From contig NZ_JAJBTT010000018.1 in assembly GCF_020860705.1 (NCBI RefSeq), positions 80,996 to 144,995 of the forward strand: a stretch of 64,000 nt of DNA, in the 5' to 3' direction. Shown here one piece after another: positions 1 to 8,227 of this stretch; within the stretch, counting starts at the first letter, position 1; every line of letters begins with the position of its first letter. The notes beneath the pieces are model-generated. The model saw only the letters and a program-made list of their open reading frames with translations, did no database searches and was not told where the DNA came from. The DNA is from Akkermansia sp. Its GTDB lineage: Bacteria; Verrucomicrobiota; Verrucomicrobiia; Verrucomicrobiales; Akkermansiaceae. The position numbers were made by a program, and so were the translations under genes.

Positions 1-570
1 GTAATTCAGGATCTGCTGGAGGGATTTGAGGTAGGCGTAGGCTTCCTCCGGGGTGTCGATATCCGGGTCGGAGACGATCTCCATCAGGGCGGACCCGGCG
101 CGGTTGTAGTCGATCAGGGAATAATTGGCGTGGTGGGTGATCTTCGCTGCGTCTTCCTCCAGGTGAATGCGGGTCAGCTTCACCGTGCGGAAAGGGGGTA
201 CGCCGGCCTTGATCACGTCATTCGGGTAGGACCAGGGGTACAGGGGCACCTCGCCGCCCAGGCACAGGGGAAGGTCCAGCTGGGAGGTCTGGTAGTTCTT
301 CGCCATGTCCGGGTAGAAATAATTCTTGCGGTCCCATTGGGAAACCTCCGGGCTGGAGCATCCCAGCATCAGGCCGGTCAGCAGCGTGCGTTCAATGGCA
401 AACTCATTCAGCACGGGCAGGGCGCCCGGAAGCCCCAGGCAGGTGGGGCATACGCGCGTATTGGGTTCAAAGCCAAAGCCGGTCTCGCAGGAGCAGAACA
501 TTTTGCTCTTCGTCTTGATCTGGCAGTGGACTTCCAGGCCAATGGTCACGATGTAATCTGAAATTGCCAT
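1..570 (-). CDS. gatB: Aspartyl/glutamyl-tRNA(Asn/Gln) amidotransferase subunit B, 5' part
   Basis: GatB is the kinase/transamidation subunit of GatCAB, which converts Glu-tRNA(Gln) and Asp-tRNA(Asn) to Gln-tRNA(Gln) and Asn-tRNA(Asn). Reading leftward from the ATG at 568-570, the first 190 codons are open and the gene leaves the window at base 1. Family hallmarks are visible: the GLEVHCQI start, a Cys-rich segment (CSC near residue 20, then RVCPTCLGLPGALPVLN), and the RIHLEEDAAKITH and DYNRAGSALMEIVSDPD blocks. Only about the N-terminal 40% is present, so integrity of the remainder cannot be judged. No gatA or gatC is seen in the window. Confidence 0.95.
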   Translation of the reverse strand, partial: MAISDYIVTIGLEVHCQIKTKSKMFCSCETGFGFEPNTRVCPTCLGLPGALPVLNEFAIERTLLTGLMLGCSSPEVSQWDRKNYFYPDMAKNYQTSQLDLPLCLGGEVPLYPWSYPNDVIKAGVPPFRTVKLTRIHLEEDAAKITHHANYSLIDYNRAGSALMEIVSDPDIDTPEEAYAYLKSLQQILNY

Positions 571-860
571 AAAATTCGGAACGTTTGAATATCGCGGAAA
601 CTGTACGGGAGCGCTTTATCCGTGTCAAGGTACACCTCCGATTCCTGACTGGAAATTATGTGCCGTATGATATTTCACTTCTCCGGCCATGTATGGCGTT
701 CGCAGAGGAAATAGTAAATCAGGAATGGCATGTCTACGGAAGTCGGGAACCGTCGGTCACTAGGGAAGAGGGAGAACGATGCCGTGCCTCTTTTGTAAAA
801 ACTTTGGTATTGTTCCCGGGATACGGTATGGATGAAGGCCGGGAGGCCTTCATTCCCAGG

Positions 861-1018
861 TGCGGTTTTTGTTCAAGAGAGGCTGTTTTGCTCAGCCCTC
901 GATTTTTCGTTCAAATCACGCTGTTCTGTTTAACCAGGAGTGTTCTATTTATCTCACGGTGTTTTTGTTCAAACCACGGGCTTCGTTCAAGAATCCCGGT
1001 GTTCCGGTTAAACCATGG
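861..1018. repeat. Degenerate tandem repeat, unit about 19-20 bp, in gatB upstream region
   Basis: Seven or eight imperfect copies of a unit close to GGTGTTTTTGTTCAAACC follow one another with a period of 19-20 bp. The clearest copies begin near 861, 899, 957 and 997; those near 881, 920, 938 and 979 are more diverged. They lie inside the 569-bp gap (571-1139) between the uracil-DNA glycosylase stop and the gatB start. There are no unique spacers between copies, so this is not a CRISPR array. Reading frames cross the area, but their composition is unlike the neighbouring genes and I see no protein in this gap. Confidence 0.5.
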
Positions 1019-1139
1019 GGATGCAGTCCTCTCACCGTGTCAGATAATGGCGGCTTATTGGGAGCAAGGGCCTCCCGGCCCTTGTAAAAACCGTGGAGAA
1101 AGGCAGTCCCTTTTATGTCCATTCATTTCTCCACTCTTT

Positions 1140-1871
1140 TTATAAAATGCCCAGTTCCTTAAGTTGCTGGATGGGGCGTTCCGGCCAGAGTTTGTTGGCA
1201 ATGGGGCTGGCGGGGCTGGGGTGGAGCAGGGTGCCGATGGTGAAGCTTTTCTCCGGCAGGCGTGCGGCGGCGTCCCTCAGTTTCTGCGTGGCGTATGCCC
1301 CTACTCCCACCAGGGTATGCGGGTTCAGGATGGTGATGAGGGAAACCAGGTGATCCATGCACACTTCATCCACGGCGGCGCGCTGTTCCACGGGCAATTT
1401 GTCCGGCGTGATGTTGGCTCCGGTGGCGCCCATCCAGATCAGAGGGCAGTAGTTGGCCACGTAATTGTGCCGGAAGAAGTTTTCCGCAGTGCCGAAAGTC
1501 TCTGCAAACAGCCCCCAGAGGCGGCGTCCGCTGACTTCCGACCGTGGGCAGTTGAAGCCGTCCACGGGACGTTTGGGATGGGTATGCTCCGGTTTGCCGA
1601 CTTCTCCGCTGATTTTCAGCCAGTTGACGACCGCATCCACTTCGCCGAAGGGAACGCCCGTCTGGGCCATGCCGAAGGGGCCCGGATTCATGCCCAGGAA
1701 GAAATGGCTCTTTTCCCCGTTCCCGTAGGTGCGCACGTATTGCTCATGCGGCGCCCACGCATAGGTGAGCGGGTTGTAGGTAAAATGGACCGGGTCTCCG
1801 AACCGGAGCCGGTCCGTGCCGTCCCGGAGGGCGGCCGTGGCGTTCAGAATGGCTGCTGCGGTGTCGTTCAT
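1140..1871 (-). CDS. SMUG1-type uracil-DNA glycosylase
   Basis: Base-excision repair enzyme that removes uracil or oxidised pyrimidines from DNA. The 243-residue protein carries both SMUG1 active-site motifs: MNPGPFGMAQTGVPFGEV at residues 61-78 and HPSPASP at residues 217-223. The NCPRSEVSGRRLWGLF segment near 107-122 also fits the SMUG family, not the UNG or MUG families. The start at 1871 leaves a 110-bp gap to the divergent phosphofructokinase gene, which presumably holds both promoters. Length matches the bacterial SMUG1-like group. Substrate preference cannot be read from the sequence. Confidence 0.88.
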   Translation of the reverse strand: MNDTAAAILNATAALRDGTDRLRFGDPVHFTYNPLTYAWAPHEQYVRTYGNGEKSHFFLGMNPGPFGMAQTGVPFGEVDAVVNWLKISGEVGKPEHTHPKRPVDGFNCPRSEVSGRRLWGLFAETFGTAENFFRHNYVANYCPLIWMGATGANITPDKLPVEQRAAVDEVCMDHLVSLITILNPHTLVGVGAYATQKLRDAAARLPEKSFTIGTLLHPSPASPIANKLWPERPIQQLKELGIL

Positions 1872-1981
1872 GTCTTCTCATCATGAAGCGTTGCCCTTTA
1901 TTGCGCCAGCAAAAACTCCGCGCTTGCATTATTTGTCCGGCCCGGTAACATTTCCCCCCGGACAAGTTAATCTTATTACTT

Positions 1982-2944
1982 ATGAGTGGAATAGCCATTA
2001 TGACATCAGGCGGTGACGCCGCCGGAATGAATCCGGCGATCAGGGCGGCTGTGGATCATGCCCGCCAGCTTGGAATGAACCCGTACGTTGTCTATGACGG
2101 CCTGGAAGGCCTGATCGATGGAAAAATCAAGGAAGCCACCCGGGAACTGACCAGCGACATGATTTACAGGGGTGGAACTCTCCTCCGTTCCTCACGGTCC
2201 AAGCGCTTTTTCGATTACGAATTCCGAAAGCAGGCCTATGAACACCTGAAGTCCCGCAATATCGACAAGCTGGTCATCATGGGCGGCGACGGCTCCTTCC
2301 GCGCTCTGAACGACTTTTTCAACGATTTTGAAGTGCCCTTTGCCGGTATTCCTGCTACGATTGACAACGACATCGCCGGCACGGACTACTGCCTGGGCGT
2401 GGACACGGCCCAGAACGTGATTCTGGACTGCATCGACTCCGTCCGCGATACCGCCCGCTCCCATCACCGCGCATTCGTGATTGAGACGATGGGCAGGGAG
2501 TGCGGCTACCTGGCGATGACCACCGCCCTTTGCAGCGCGGCGGACATCTGCATTGTTCCTGAAATTCCGTACGACCTGGAATCCATTTACAAGCGCCTGC
2601 AGCCCGTCATCAATGAAGAAGGCAGCTGCATCATCGCCGTGGTGGCGGAAGGCACCCGCGTGGCGCAGTACCTGACCCGCTGGCTGACGGAACGCGCCGG
2701 CATGGACACGCGCCTGACCGTGCTGGGCCATGTACAGCGCGGCGGCTCTCCTTCCGCCCGCGACCGCCTGATGGGCACCCGCTTTGCCACCCGTGCCGTG
2801 GAAGCCCTGAACAACGGTGACATCAACCAGATCATGGTCTACCATGACGGCCAGTACGGCTATGCCTCCCTGGACTCCGTGGCCGGGCAGCAGTATTCCG
2901 TGAATCCGGATATTATCAACCTCTGCCGGGAACTGAGCTGTTAA
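1982..2944 (+). CDS. pfkA: 6-phosphofructokinase
   Basis: Glycolytic enzyme phosphorylating fructose 6-phosphate to the 1,6-bisphosphate in the cytoplasm. The 320-residue length matches bacterial PfkA. Visible motifs are SGGDAAGMN (9-17, phosphate-donor loop), GGDGS (101-105), PATIDND (124-130) with the catalytic Asp128, and METMGRECGYLA-type substrate residues near 168-178. GGDGS, not GGDDS, argues for ATP over pyrophosphate as donor. The second diagnostic site holds Ala125, where ATP enzymes have Gly and PPi enzymes Lys, so the donor is probably but not certainly ATP. No clear Shine-Dalgarno precedes the ATG. A TTGCAT/TAACAT pair with 16-bp spacing lies at 1924-1951. Confidence 0.92.
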   Translation: MSGIAIMTSGGDAAGMNPAIRAAVDHARQLGMNPYVVYDGLEGLIDGKIKEATRELTSDMIYRGGTLLRSSRSKRFFDYEFRKQAYEHLKSRNIDKLVIMGGDGSFRALNDFFNDFEVPFAGIPATIDNDIAGTDYCLGVDTAQNVILDCIDSVRDTARSHHRAFVIETMGRECGYLAMTTALCSAADICIVPEIPYDLESIYKRLQPVINEEGSCIIAVVAEGTRVAQYLTRWLTERAGMDTRLTVLGHVQRGGSPSARDRLMGTRFATRAVEALNNGDINQIMVYHDGQYGYASLDSVAGQQYSVNPDIINLCRELSC

Positions 2945-2977
2945 GCTGGTTCCACGGCTCCGAGCACCGCTTTTTCA

Positions 2978-3020
2978 CGCCCATGCCTTCCCGTTCCGGC
3001 GGCATGGGCGGATTTGTTTT
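2978..3020 (+). terminator. Rho-independent terminator after phosphofructokinase
   Basis: A perfect 10-bp stem, cgcccatgcc (2978-2987) with ggcatgggcg (3001-3010), and a 13-nt loop are followed by gatttgtttt. It sits 34 nt after the stop codon and separates pfkA from the rfb genes. Confidence 0.75.
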
Positions 3021-3073
3021 GAAAAACCATGCCTCTTCTGTATGATGGCACCGTATCTTTTCCTGAAGACAGT

Positions 3074-4129
3074 ATGATGAAAGTTATCGTTACGGGGGGC
3101 GCCGGCTTCATCGGTTCCAATCTGGTCAGGCTGCTGCTTGAGCACGGCCATGAAGTCCTGAATATTGACGCCCTGACCTATGCCGGCAATATCCATTCTT
3201 TAGATGACGCGGCAGGTTCCCCTGCCTACCAGTTCCTGCACGCCGACGTGCGGAATGCCGACCTGATGCGGCGCACCCTGCGGGAGTACGGCCCTGACTG
3301 GGTGATGCACCTGGCGGCGGAGTCCCACGTGGACCGTTCCATTGACGATCCGGGGGATTTCATGACGACCAACGTGATGGGCACCTTTTCCATGCTCCAG
3401 GCGGCCCTGGAGTATTACCGTTCCCTGGAAGGGGGGAAGAAGGAGTGCTTCCGCTTTCACCACATTTCCACGGACGAGGTATACGGTTCCCTGGGGAAGG
3501 ACGGCCTGTTTACGGAGTCCACGCCGTACCGCCCCCATTCCCCGTATTCCGCCAGCAAGGCGTCCAGCGACCATCTGGTGCGCGCCTGGCATGATACGTA
3601 CGGCCTGCCCGTGCTGATTACCAACTGTTCCAACAATTACGGCCCCTTCCAGTTTCCTGAAAAGCTGATCCCCGTGGTCATCCTGAAGGCGCTGGCCGGG
3701 GAGCCCATCCCCGTGTACGGCAGGGGAGAGAACGTGCGGGACTGGCTGTATGTGGTGGACCACTGCGAAGCCCTGCTGACGGTCGTCTCTTCCGGAAAAC
3801 CCGGCGAGACGTACAACATCGGCGGCAATAACGAGAAAACGAATCTGGAACTGGTGGAGCTGCTGTGCTCCCATCTGGATGAGTTGCGGCCCCGTGCGGA
3901 CGGCCGGAGCTACCGGGAGCAAATCACCTTTGTGCAGGACAGGCCGGGGCATGACCTGCGTTACGCGATTGACGCGTCCAAAATACGGAGGGAGCTGGGC
4001 TGGGCTCCGCGCCAGGATCATTCTTCCGGGTTCAGAAAAACCATCCAGTGGTATCTGGACCATGAGGACTGGTGGCGCGGCATCCTGTCCGGGGAATACC
4101 GCCTGGAACGTCTGGGAACCAATGGTTAG
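3074..4129 (+). CDS. rfbB: dTDP-glucose 4,6-dehydratase
   Basis: Second step of dTDP-L-rhamnose synthesis: dTDP-glucose to dTDP-4-keto-6-deoxyglucose with tightly bound NAD+. An extended SDR protein of 351 residues from this start. It shows the Rossmann loop [10 protein letters not shown] (7-16), the catalytic TDE triplet in STDEVYG (Thr133-Asp134-Glu135), and the YSASK motif (Tyr158, Lys162). An in-frame ATG at 3029 would add 15 residues unlike the family, so 3074 or 3077 is preferred. The next gene starts 9 nt after the stop, so rfbB and rfbA are co-transcribed. rfbC and rfbD are not in the window and must lie elsewhere if rhamnose is made. Confidence 0.93.
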   Translation: MMKVIVTGGAGFIGSNLVRLLLEHGHEVLNIDALTYAGNIHSLDDAAGSPAYQFLHADVRNADLMRRTLREYGPDWVMHLAAESHVDRSIDDPGDFMTTNVMGTFSMLQAALEYYRSLEGGKKECFRFHHISTDEVYGSLGKDGLFTESTPYRPHSPYSASKASSDHLVRAWHDTYGLPVLITNCSNNYGPFQFPEKLIPVVILKALAGEPIPVYGRGENVRDWLYVVDHCEALLTVVSSGKPGETYNIGGNNEKTNLELVELLCSHLDELRPRADGRSYREQITFVQDRPGHDLRYAIDASKIRRELGWAPRQDHSSGFRKTIQWYLDHEDWWRGILSGEYRLERLGTNG

Positions 4130-4138
4130 GAGATTGAT

Positions 4139-5002
4139 ATGAAAGGTATTGTTCTGGCCGGGGGGAGCGGCACCCGTCTGCATCCCGTTACGCTTTCCAT
4201 CAGCAAGCAATTGCTGCCCATTTACGACAAGCCGATGGTGTATTACCCCATTTCCGTACTGATGCTGGCCGGGATACGGGAGATCCTCATCATTTCCACC
4301 CCACGGGACCTGCCCCTGTACCGGGAGCTGCTGGGGGACGGAAGCAGGTTCGGCGTATCCTTTGAATACCGGGAACAGCCCAGGCCGGAGGGGCTGGCGC
4401 AGGCCTTCCTCATCGGGGAGGAATTCATCGGCGGCGATACAGTGGCCCTGGTGCTGGGGGACAATATTTTTTACGGGCGCGGCCTGACGGAGAAACTGAG
4501 GCGCGCCGCCAGGCTGACGCGCGGAGCGACCATCTTCGGCTACCAGGTGCACGACCCCCAGCGTTTCGGCGTGGTGGAGTTCGATGAGGAGGGAAAGGCG
4601 GTTTCCATTGAGGAAAAACCGCTCAAGCCCAAGTCGGACATGGCCGTGACCGGCCTATATTTTTACGACAACCAGGTAGTGGAAATCGCCAGAAAGGTAC
4701 CCAAGTCCGCCCGCGGCGAACTGGAAATCACGTCCGTGAACCAGGAGTACCTCAAGCAGGGGCTTCTGCATGTGGAAAAGCTGGCGCGCGGTTATACGTG
4801 GCTGGACACGGGCACGCACGACACCCTTCTGGAGGCTTCCATGTTCGTCCGCACTCTGGAGAACCACCAGGGGTTCAAGGTGGCGTGTCTGGAGGAAATC
4901 GCCTTCAACAACGGCTGGATTTCCCGGGAGATGCTGCGGACCCAGGCCGGAGCCATGAAGAATAACGGCTACGGCTGTTATCTGGATGAATTGGCGAAGT
5001 AG
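4139..5002 (+). CDS. rfbA: Glucose-1-phosphate thymidylyltransferase
   Basis: First step of the dTDP-sugar pathway: dTTP plus glucose 1-phosphate gives dTDP-glucose. The 287-residue length is typical of RmlA. Motifs are [12 protein letters not shown] (7-18), [16 protein letters not shown] (22-37), LGDNIFYG (106-113) and TWLDTGTHD towards the C-terminus. An AGGAG Shine-Dalgarno overlapping the rfbB stop, 7 nt before the ATG, fixes the start and shows coupling to rfbB. Confidence 0.95.
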   Translation: MKGIVLAGGSGTRLHPVTLSISKQLLPIYDKPMVYYPISVLMLAGIREILIISTPRDLPLYRELLGDGSRFGVSFEYREQPRPEGLAQAFLIGEEFIGGDTVALVLGDNIFYGRGLTEKLRRAARLTRGATIFGYQVHDPQRFGVVEFDEEGKAVSIEEKPLKPKSDMAVTGLYFYDNQVVEIARKVPKSARGELEITSVNQEYLKQGLLHVEKLARGYTWLDTGTHDTLLEASMFVRTLENHQGFKVACLEEIAFNNGWISREMLRTQAGAMKNNGYGCYLDELAK

Positions 5003-5037
5003 CGGCTGATGCCTGTACGGCGGACGCGTTTTTTGCC

Positions 5038-5760
5038 TTATTCCCGGCGTCCGCGTATTTCCGGATCCTGAAGGTCCGGGAGGGAGGCTATTCCCATCAC
5101 GTTCCGGTACAGGGACCATGCCAGGAGGGCGGAGAGAACGGCCAGGGCCGCATCCAGCCCGCAGGAAAGCAGGAACACCGCATAAGGAAGGGCCGCCGCC
5201 AGGGGGGCGCACAGCCCGGACAGCATTCCCCACAGGAGAAAGAACAGGAAAAACAGGAGGCTTTGCAGCCCGTTGCAGGCGGCCAGAATGCCCCAGGCCA
5301 AGAACAGTTTTCTAGAGGGGGCCGGATAGCCGCGGGTATAGGGAAAGGCAAAAAAGGCAGTGACGGCGACCAGAAGCAGGAACATCTCCCAGGTTCTCCC
5401 CATCTCTGCATACTGGAACGTCACGGGCTGCGCCGTGAACGGAATGAGGAGGGCGTACAAGGCGGGCAGGATCGCCAGGGAGCTCAGAATGCGCGTGACA
5501 TGATTGCCGCGGGCCGCGAGCAGAACCCGGCTTCCCCACAGGATGATGCATGCCAGGGAAAGGATGCCCAGCAGGGTCGCCCAGGTTCCGGCGAGCATGT
5601 ACCCGGTTGCCTGCTCCGGAGAATGGAACAGGGCGGGTATAAGTATATGAAGGATTGCCACCAGGATGGATCCCGCGCCGAAAACGGCGGAGCAGGCGCG
5701 GATAAATGCCTTGACGGCGGGATAAATCATCCAGTCCATGGAGGGGAAGAGGGAAGGCAA
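5038..5760 (-). CDS. Polytopic membrane protein, function unknown
   Basis: A 240-residue protein dominated by hydrophobic segments. About six transmembrane helices can be picked out, roughly at 14-38, 53-75, 84-106, 121-137, 151-178 and 185-220. It ends in a short charged tail (PDLQDPEIRGRRE). I recognise no family motif. It converges on rfbA, with only 35 nt between the two stops, and lies beyond the terminator that ends the propionate operon, so it is probably transcribed alone. The start at 5760 is the longest option; an ATG further in would remove a short N-terminal stretch. Confidence 0.65.
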   Translation of the reverse strand: MPSLFPSMDWMIYPAVKAFIRACSAVFGAGSILVAILHILIPALFHSPEQATGYMLAGTWATLLGILSLACIILWGSRVLLAARGNHVTRILSSLAILPALYALLIPFTAQPVTFQYAEMGRTWEMFLLLVAVTAFFAFPYTRGYPAPSRKLFLAWGILAACNGLQSLLFFLFFLLWGMLSGLCAPLAAALPYAVFLLSCGLDAALAVLSALLAWSLYRNVMGIASLPDLQDPEIRGRRE

Positions 5761-5771
5761 TTGCAGGTTGG

Positions 5772-5801
5772 AAAAAGACCGCTCCGTGTGCGGGAGCGGT
5801 C
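5772..5801 (-). terminator. Rho-independent terminator of the propionate operon
   Basis: Inverted repeat gaccgctcc (5777-5785) and ggagcggtc (5793-5801) with a 7-nt loop. On the minus strand the stem is followed by TTTTT (5776-5772). It lies 55 nt past the CoA-transferase stop and marks the operon end. Confidence 0.9.
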
Positions 5802-5855
5802 CTGTGAGTTTAACGTAAAGTCATGGGTGCCAATGCAAATGACGGCAGGCGGGAG

Positions 5856-7352
5856 TTACTGGTACTGGGCCCAGTCAACGTTTTTCATGTCTCCGCTCCT
5901 GGCCAGCTCGGCATGCATGCCCAAAGCGGCCCGGATGGACTGCGGAGTCTGGGCCTTGTCGCCGGACAGTTTCAGGTAATCCCAAAGGATGTTCTTGTAA
6001 TCCGGATGGACGCAGTTTTCAATAATGGTCTGGGCCCTTTCTTTCGGACTCTTGCCGCGGAGGTCGGCAACACCCTGTTCGGTAATGATGATGTTGACGT
6101 CATGTTCCGTATGGTCATGGTGGGAGACCATGGGGACGATGGCGCTGATCTTGCCGTCCTTGGCAACGGACGGGCAGGTGAAGATGGAAATGTAAGCGTT
6201 GCGCGTGAAGTCGCCGGACCCGCCGATACCGTTCATCATCTTCGTGCCGCCGATGTGCGTGGAGTTGACGTTCCCGTAGAGGTCGGCTTCAATGGCGGTA
6301 TTGATGGAGATGACGCCGAGGCGGCGGATTACTTCCGGGCTGTTGGATATTTCCGAGGGGCGGAGCACCAGCTTGTCACGGAAGAAGTCCATGTCCCTGT
6401 AAATGCCTTCCAGGCAGTCGTTCGTCACGGTCAGGGAACAGGCACTGCCGAATTTCACGCGGCCTTCCCGGATCAGTCCGATGACGGAGTTCTGGATGAC
6501 TTCCGTGTACATTTCAAAGGCGGGAATGGTCTTGTCACGGCCCAGGGCCCCCAGCACGGCGTTTGCGATGTTGCCTACGCCGGACTGAAGCGGCAGGAAG
6601 GTGGAGGGGATAATGCCCCGTTTCATGTCGGCGGCCAGGAAATCCGCCACGTTCTGCCCGATTTTATCGGTCAGGGGGTCTGCCGCGGCAAAGGAGCGGG
6701 CTTCGTCCGGCCAGTTGGTTTCCACGATGCCTACGATCTTCTTCGGATCAACCTGGATGTAGGGTTTCCCGATGCGGTCGCTGGCTTTGTAAATGGGAAT
6801 TTCACGGCGGTTGGGGGGATCCAGGGGTTCGTAAACGTCGTGCAGTCCCATGGCATTCTTGCTGTGGGCGGCGTTCAATTCCACGATGATCTTGTCGGCA
6901 AGGCGGCAAATGGTGGGAGCGATTCCGCCGGCGGCCGTCAGATAAATTTTACCGTCCGCCGTGACTTCGCAGGCTTCGATGATGGCAACGTCTACTTTGC
7001 CCATGAACCCGTAACGGACTTCCTGGGCCATCTGGGATAAATGGATGTCGTTGTAAGCGATTTCCCCGTTGTTCACCGCCTTGCGGAAATCCGCATTGGT
7101 GGTGTAAGGGGCGCGGTAGCGAATGGCCTTGGCGCGGGAAAGAACCCCGTCGCAGGAATCGCCCGTGGAAGCGCCGGTGAAGACGCTCACCTGGAAGGGG
7201 TTTCCCTTCGCGTGTTCCGCTTCCGCAATTTTTGCCAATTCAGCCGTAACAGCCTTGGCCGTCCCTGCGGGAGTGAACCCGCTCAGGCCAATGTGGTGGC
7301 CATGTTTAATCAGGCTTGCTGCTTCTTCTGGTGTTAGTTCCTTGTAACTCAT
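5856..7352 (-). CDS. Acetyl-CoA hydrolase / succinyl-CoA:acetate CoA-transferase family
   Basis: Class I CoA-transferase, 498 residues, close in layout to Acetobacter AarC and clostridial Cat1. It probably moves CoA between succinate, acetate or propionate. Visible family blocks: LIKHGHHIGLSGFTPAG (14-30), FTGASTGDSCDG (58-69), LPLQSGVGNIANAVLGAL (253-270), MYTEVIQ (281-287) with the expected catalytic Glu284 that forms the acyl-CoA intermediate, and KMMNGIGGSGDF near residue 380. An upstream in-frame ATG at 7415 overlaps the birA stop, but the family N-terminus matches the one at 7352. As last gene of the methylmalonyl-CoA decarboxylase operon it fits recycling of propionyl-CoA with succinate. 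The true acceptor is inference. Confidence 0.88.
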   Translation of the reverse strand: MSYKELTPEEAASLIKHGHHIGLSGFTPAGTAKAVTAELAKIAEAEHAKGNPFQVSVFTGASTGDSCDGVLSRAKAIRYRAPYTTNADFRKAVNNGEIAYNDIHLSQMAQEVRYGFMGKVDVAIIEACEVTADGKIYLTAAGGIAPTICRLADKIIVELNAAHSKNAMGLHDVYEPLDPPNRREIPIYKASDRIGKPYIQVDPKKIVGIVETNWPDEARSFAAADPLTDKIGQNVADFLAADMKRGIIPSTFLPLQSGVGNIANAVLGALGRDKTIPAFEMYTEVIQNSVIGLIREGRVKFGSACSLTVTNDCLEGIYRDMDFFRDKLVLRPSEISNSPEVIRRLGVISINTAIEADLYGNVNSTHIGGTKMMNGIGGSGDFTRNAYISIFTCPSVAKDGKISAIVPMVSHHDHTEHDVNIIITEQGVADLRGKSPKERAQTIIENCVHPDYKNILWDYLKLSGDKAQTPQSIRAALGMHAELARSGDMKNVDWAQYQ

Positions 7353-7411
7353 GTCAGTGATTTTTGTTGGATGAAAAAGAAAGAAACTCCGTGTCAACGG
7401 AGCGGGCAGGC

Positions 7412-8191
7412 TCATTCTTCAATAAGCCTGTTGATCAGGTGCGCCGGAACGGTCCGGATGGCGCCGGCCGGAAGGGATAACACAGGATTGCCCTGATCGT
7501 CAATCCCTGTAAAAATTCCCCGGATGGTTTCGTCATCCGTGAGAATGGAAACCGGCCTTTGCCCGTCCCATGCACGTGCCAGTCCCTTCTGAAGAGCAGG
7601 GATGCCGCCATGGGAAAAGGTAGAGAGAATCCGGTCCAAATGACTGCTGAGGGAAACCATGACGGCGTGCAAAGAGGGGCAGTCCCGAACAAGATCCGCC
7701 AGTCTTGCGGGAGGGTCCTTGATTTCTCCAGCCAGGGAGGCCACGTCATTGAAGACATTGATGCCGATGCCGATGACGGCCATGTTTTCTGCGGGGCGTT
7801 CCACCAAGATGCCCGCCAGTTTGGATTTGCCTGCAAGCACGTCGTTGGGCCAGCGCAGGCGGGCGCAGGTAATGCCCATGCCGTGGAGCATGTTGAGCAG
7901 GGCCAGCCCTGCAACCAGGGGAAGATGGCCCCAGTACACCTGGGCCGCAGCGTCTGCGGGAGTATCCAGGGGAATGGTGAAGGAGGCCCACAGGCCGCCT
8001 TCCTCCCCTATCCATTTGCGGTTGAACCTGCCGCGTCCGCCTGTCTGCACACGGCAGACGGCAATGTGCCTTGGGGGCAGGGAGCGGGCCAGGTCGTTGG
8101 TGGAAAAAGCCTCGGCCCATTCATGATAGGTCCAGTCGCCGCATGGTCCTTCCTCCTCTGCAGGAGTGGAAAATGAGGCTGTGGAATTCAT
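7412..8191 (-). CDS. birA: Biotin--[biotin carboxyl-carrier protein] ligase, monofunctional
   Basis: Attaches biotin to the acceptor lysine of carrier domains through biotinyl-5'-AMP. The 259-residue protein is catalytic only: no N-terminal helix-turn-helix, so it should not act as the biotin repressor. Key elements are the biotinyl-AMP loop TGGRGRFNRKWIGEEGG (50-66), RWPNDVLAGKSKLAGILVE (about 112-130) and the small C-terminal beta domain (FTGIDDQGNPVLSLPAG). It lies between the decarboxylase beta subunit and the CoA-transferase. Since mmdC encodes a biotin carrier three genes upstream, the operon supplies its own modification enzyme. Confidence 0.9.
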   Translation of the reverse strand: MNSTASFSTPAEEEGPCGDWTYHEWAEAFSTNDLARSLPPRHIAVCRVQTGGRGRFNRKWIGEEGGLWASFTIPLDTPADAAAQVYWGHLPLVAGLALLNMLHGMGITCARLRWPNDVLAGKSKLAGILVERPAENMAVIGIGINVFNDVASLAGEIKDPPARLADLVRDCPSLHAVMVSLSSHLDRILSTFSHGGIPALQKGLARAWDGQRPVSILTDDETIRGIFTGIDDQGNPVLSLPAGAIRTVPAHLINRLIEE

Positions 8192-8227
8192 GGGAGGGGC
8201 CGAGGCCTGGAATAGGTTCTGTTCAGG

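Noticed and set aside
861..1018. Possible CRISPR array
   Set aside because: Units abut without unique spacers and are far too diverged; no cas genes in the window.
585..1145. A 186-codon plus-strand frame in the gap between gatB and the uracil-DNA glycosylase
   Set aside because: Cysteine- and Arg-rich mixture without domain pattern; it runs through the degenerate tandem repeat and has no ribosome-binding site.
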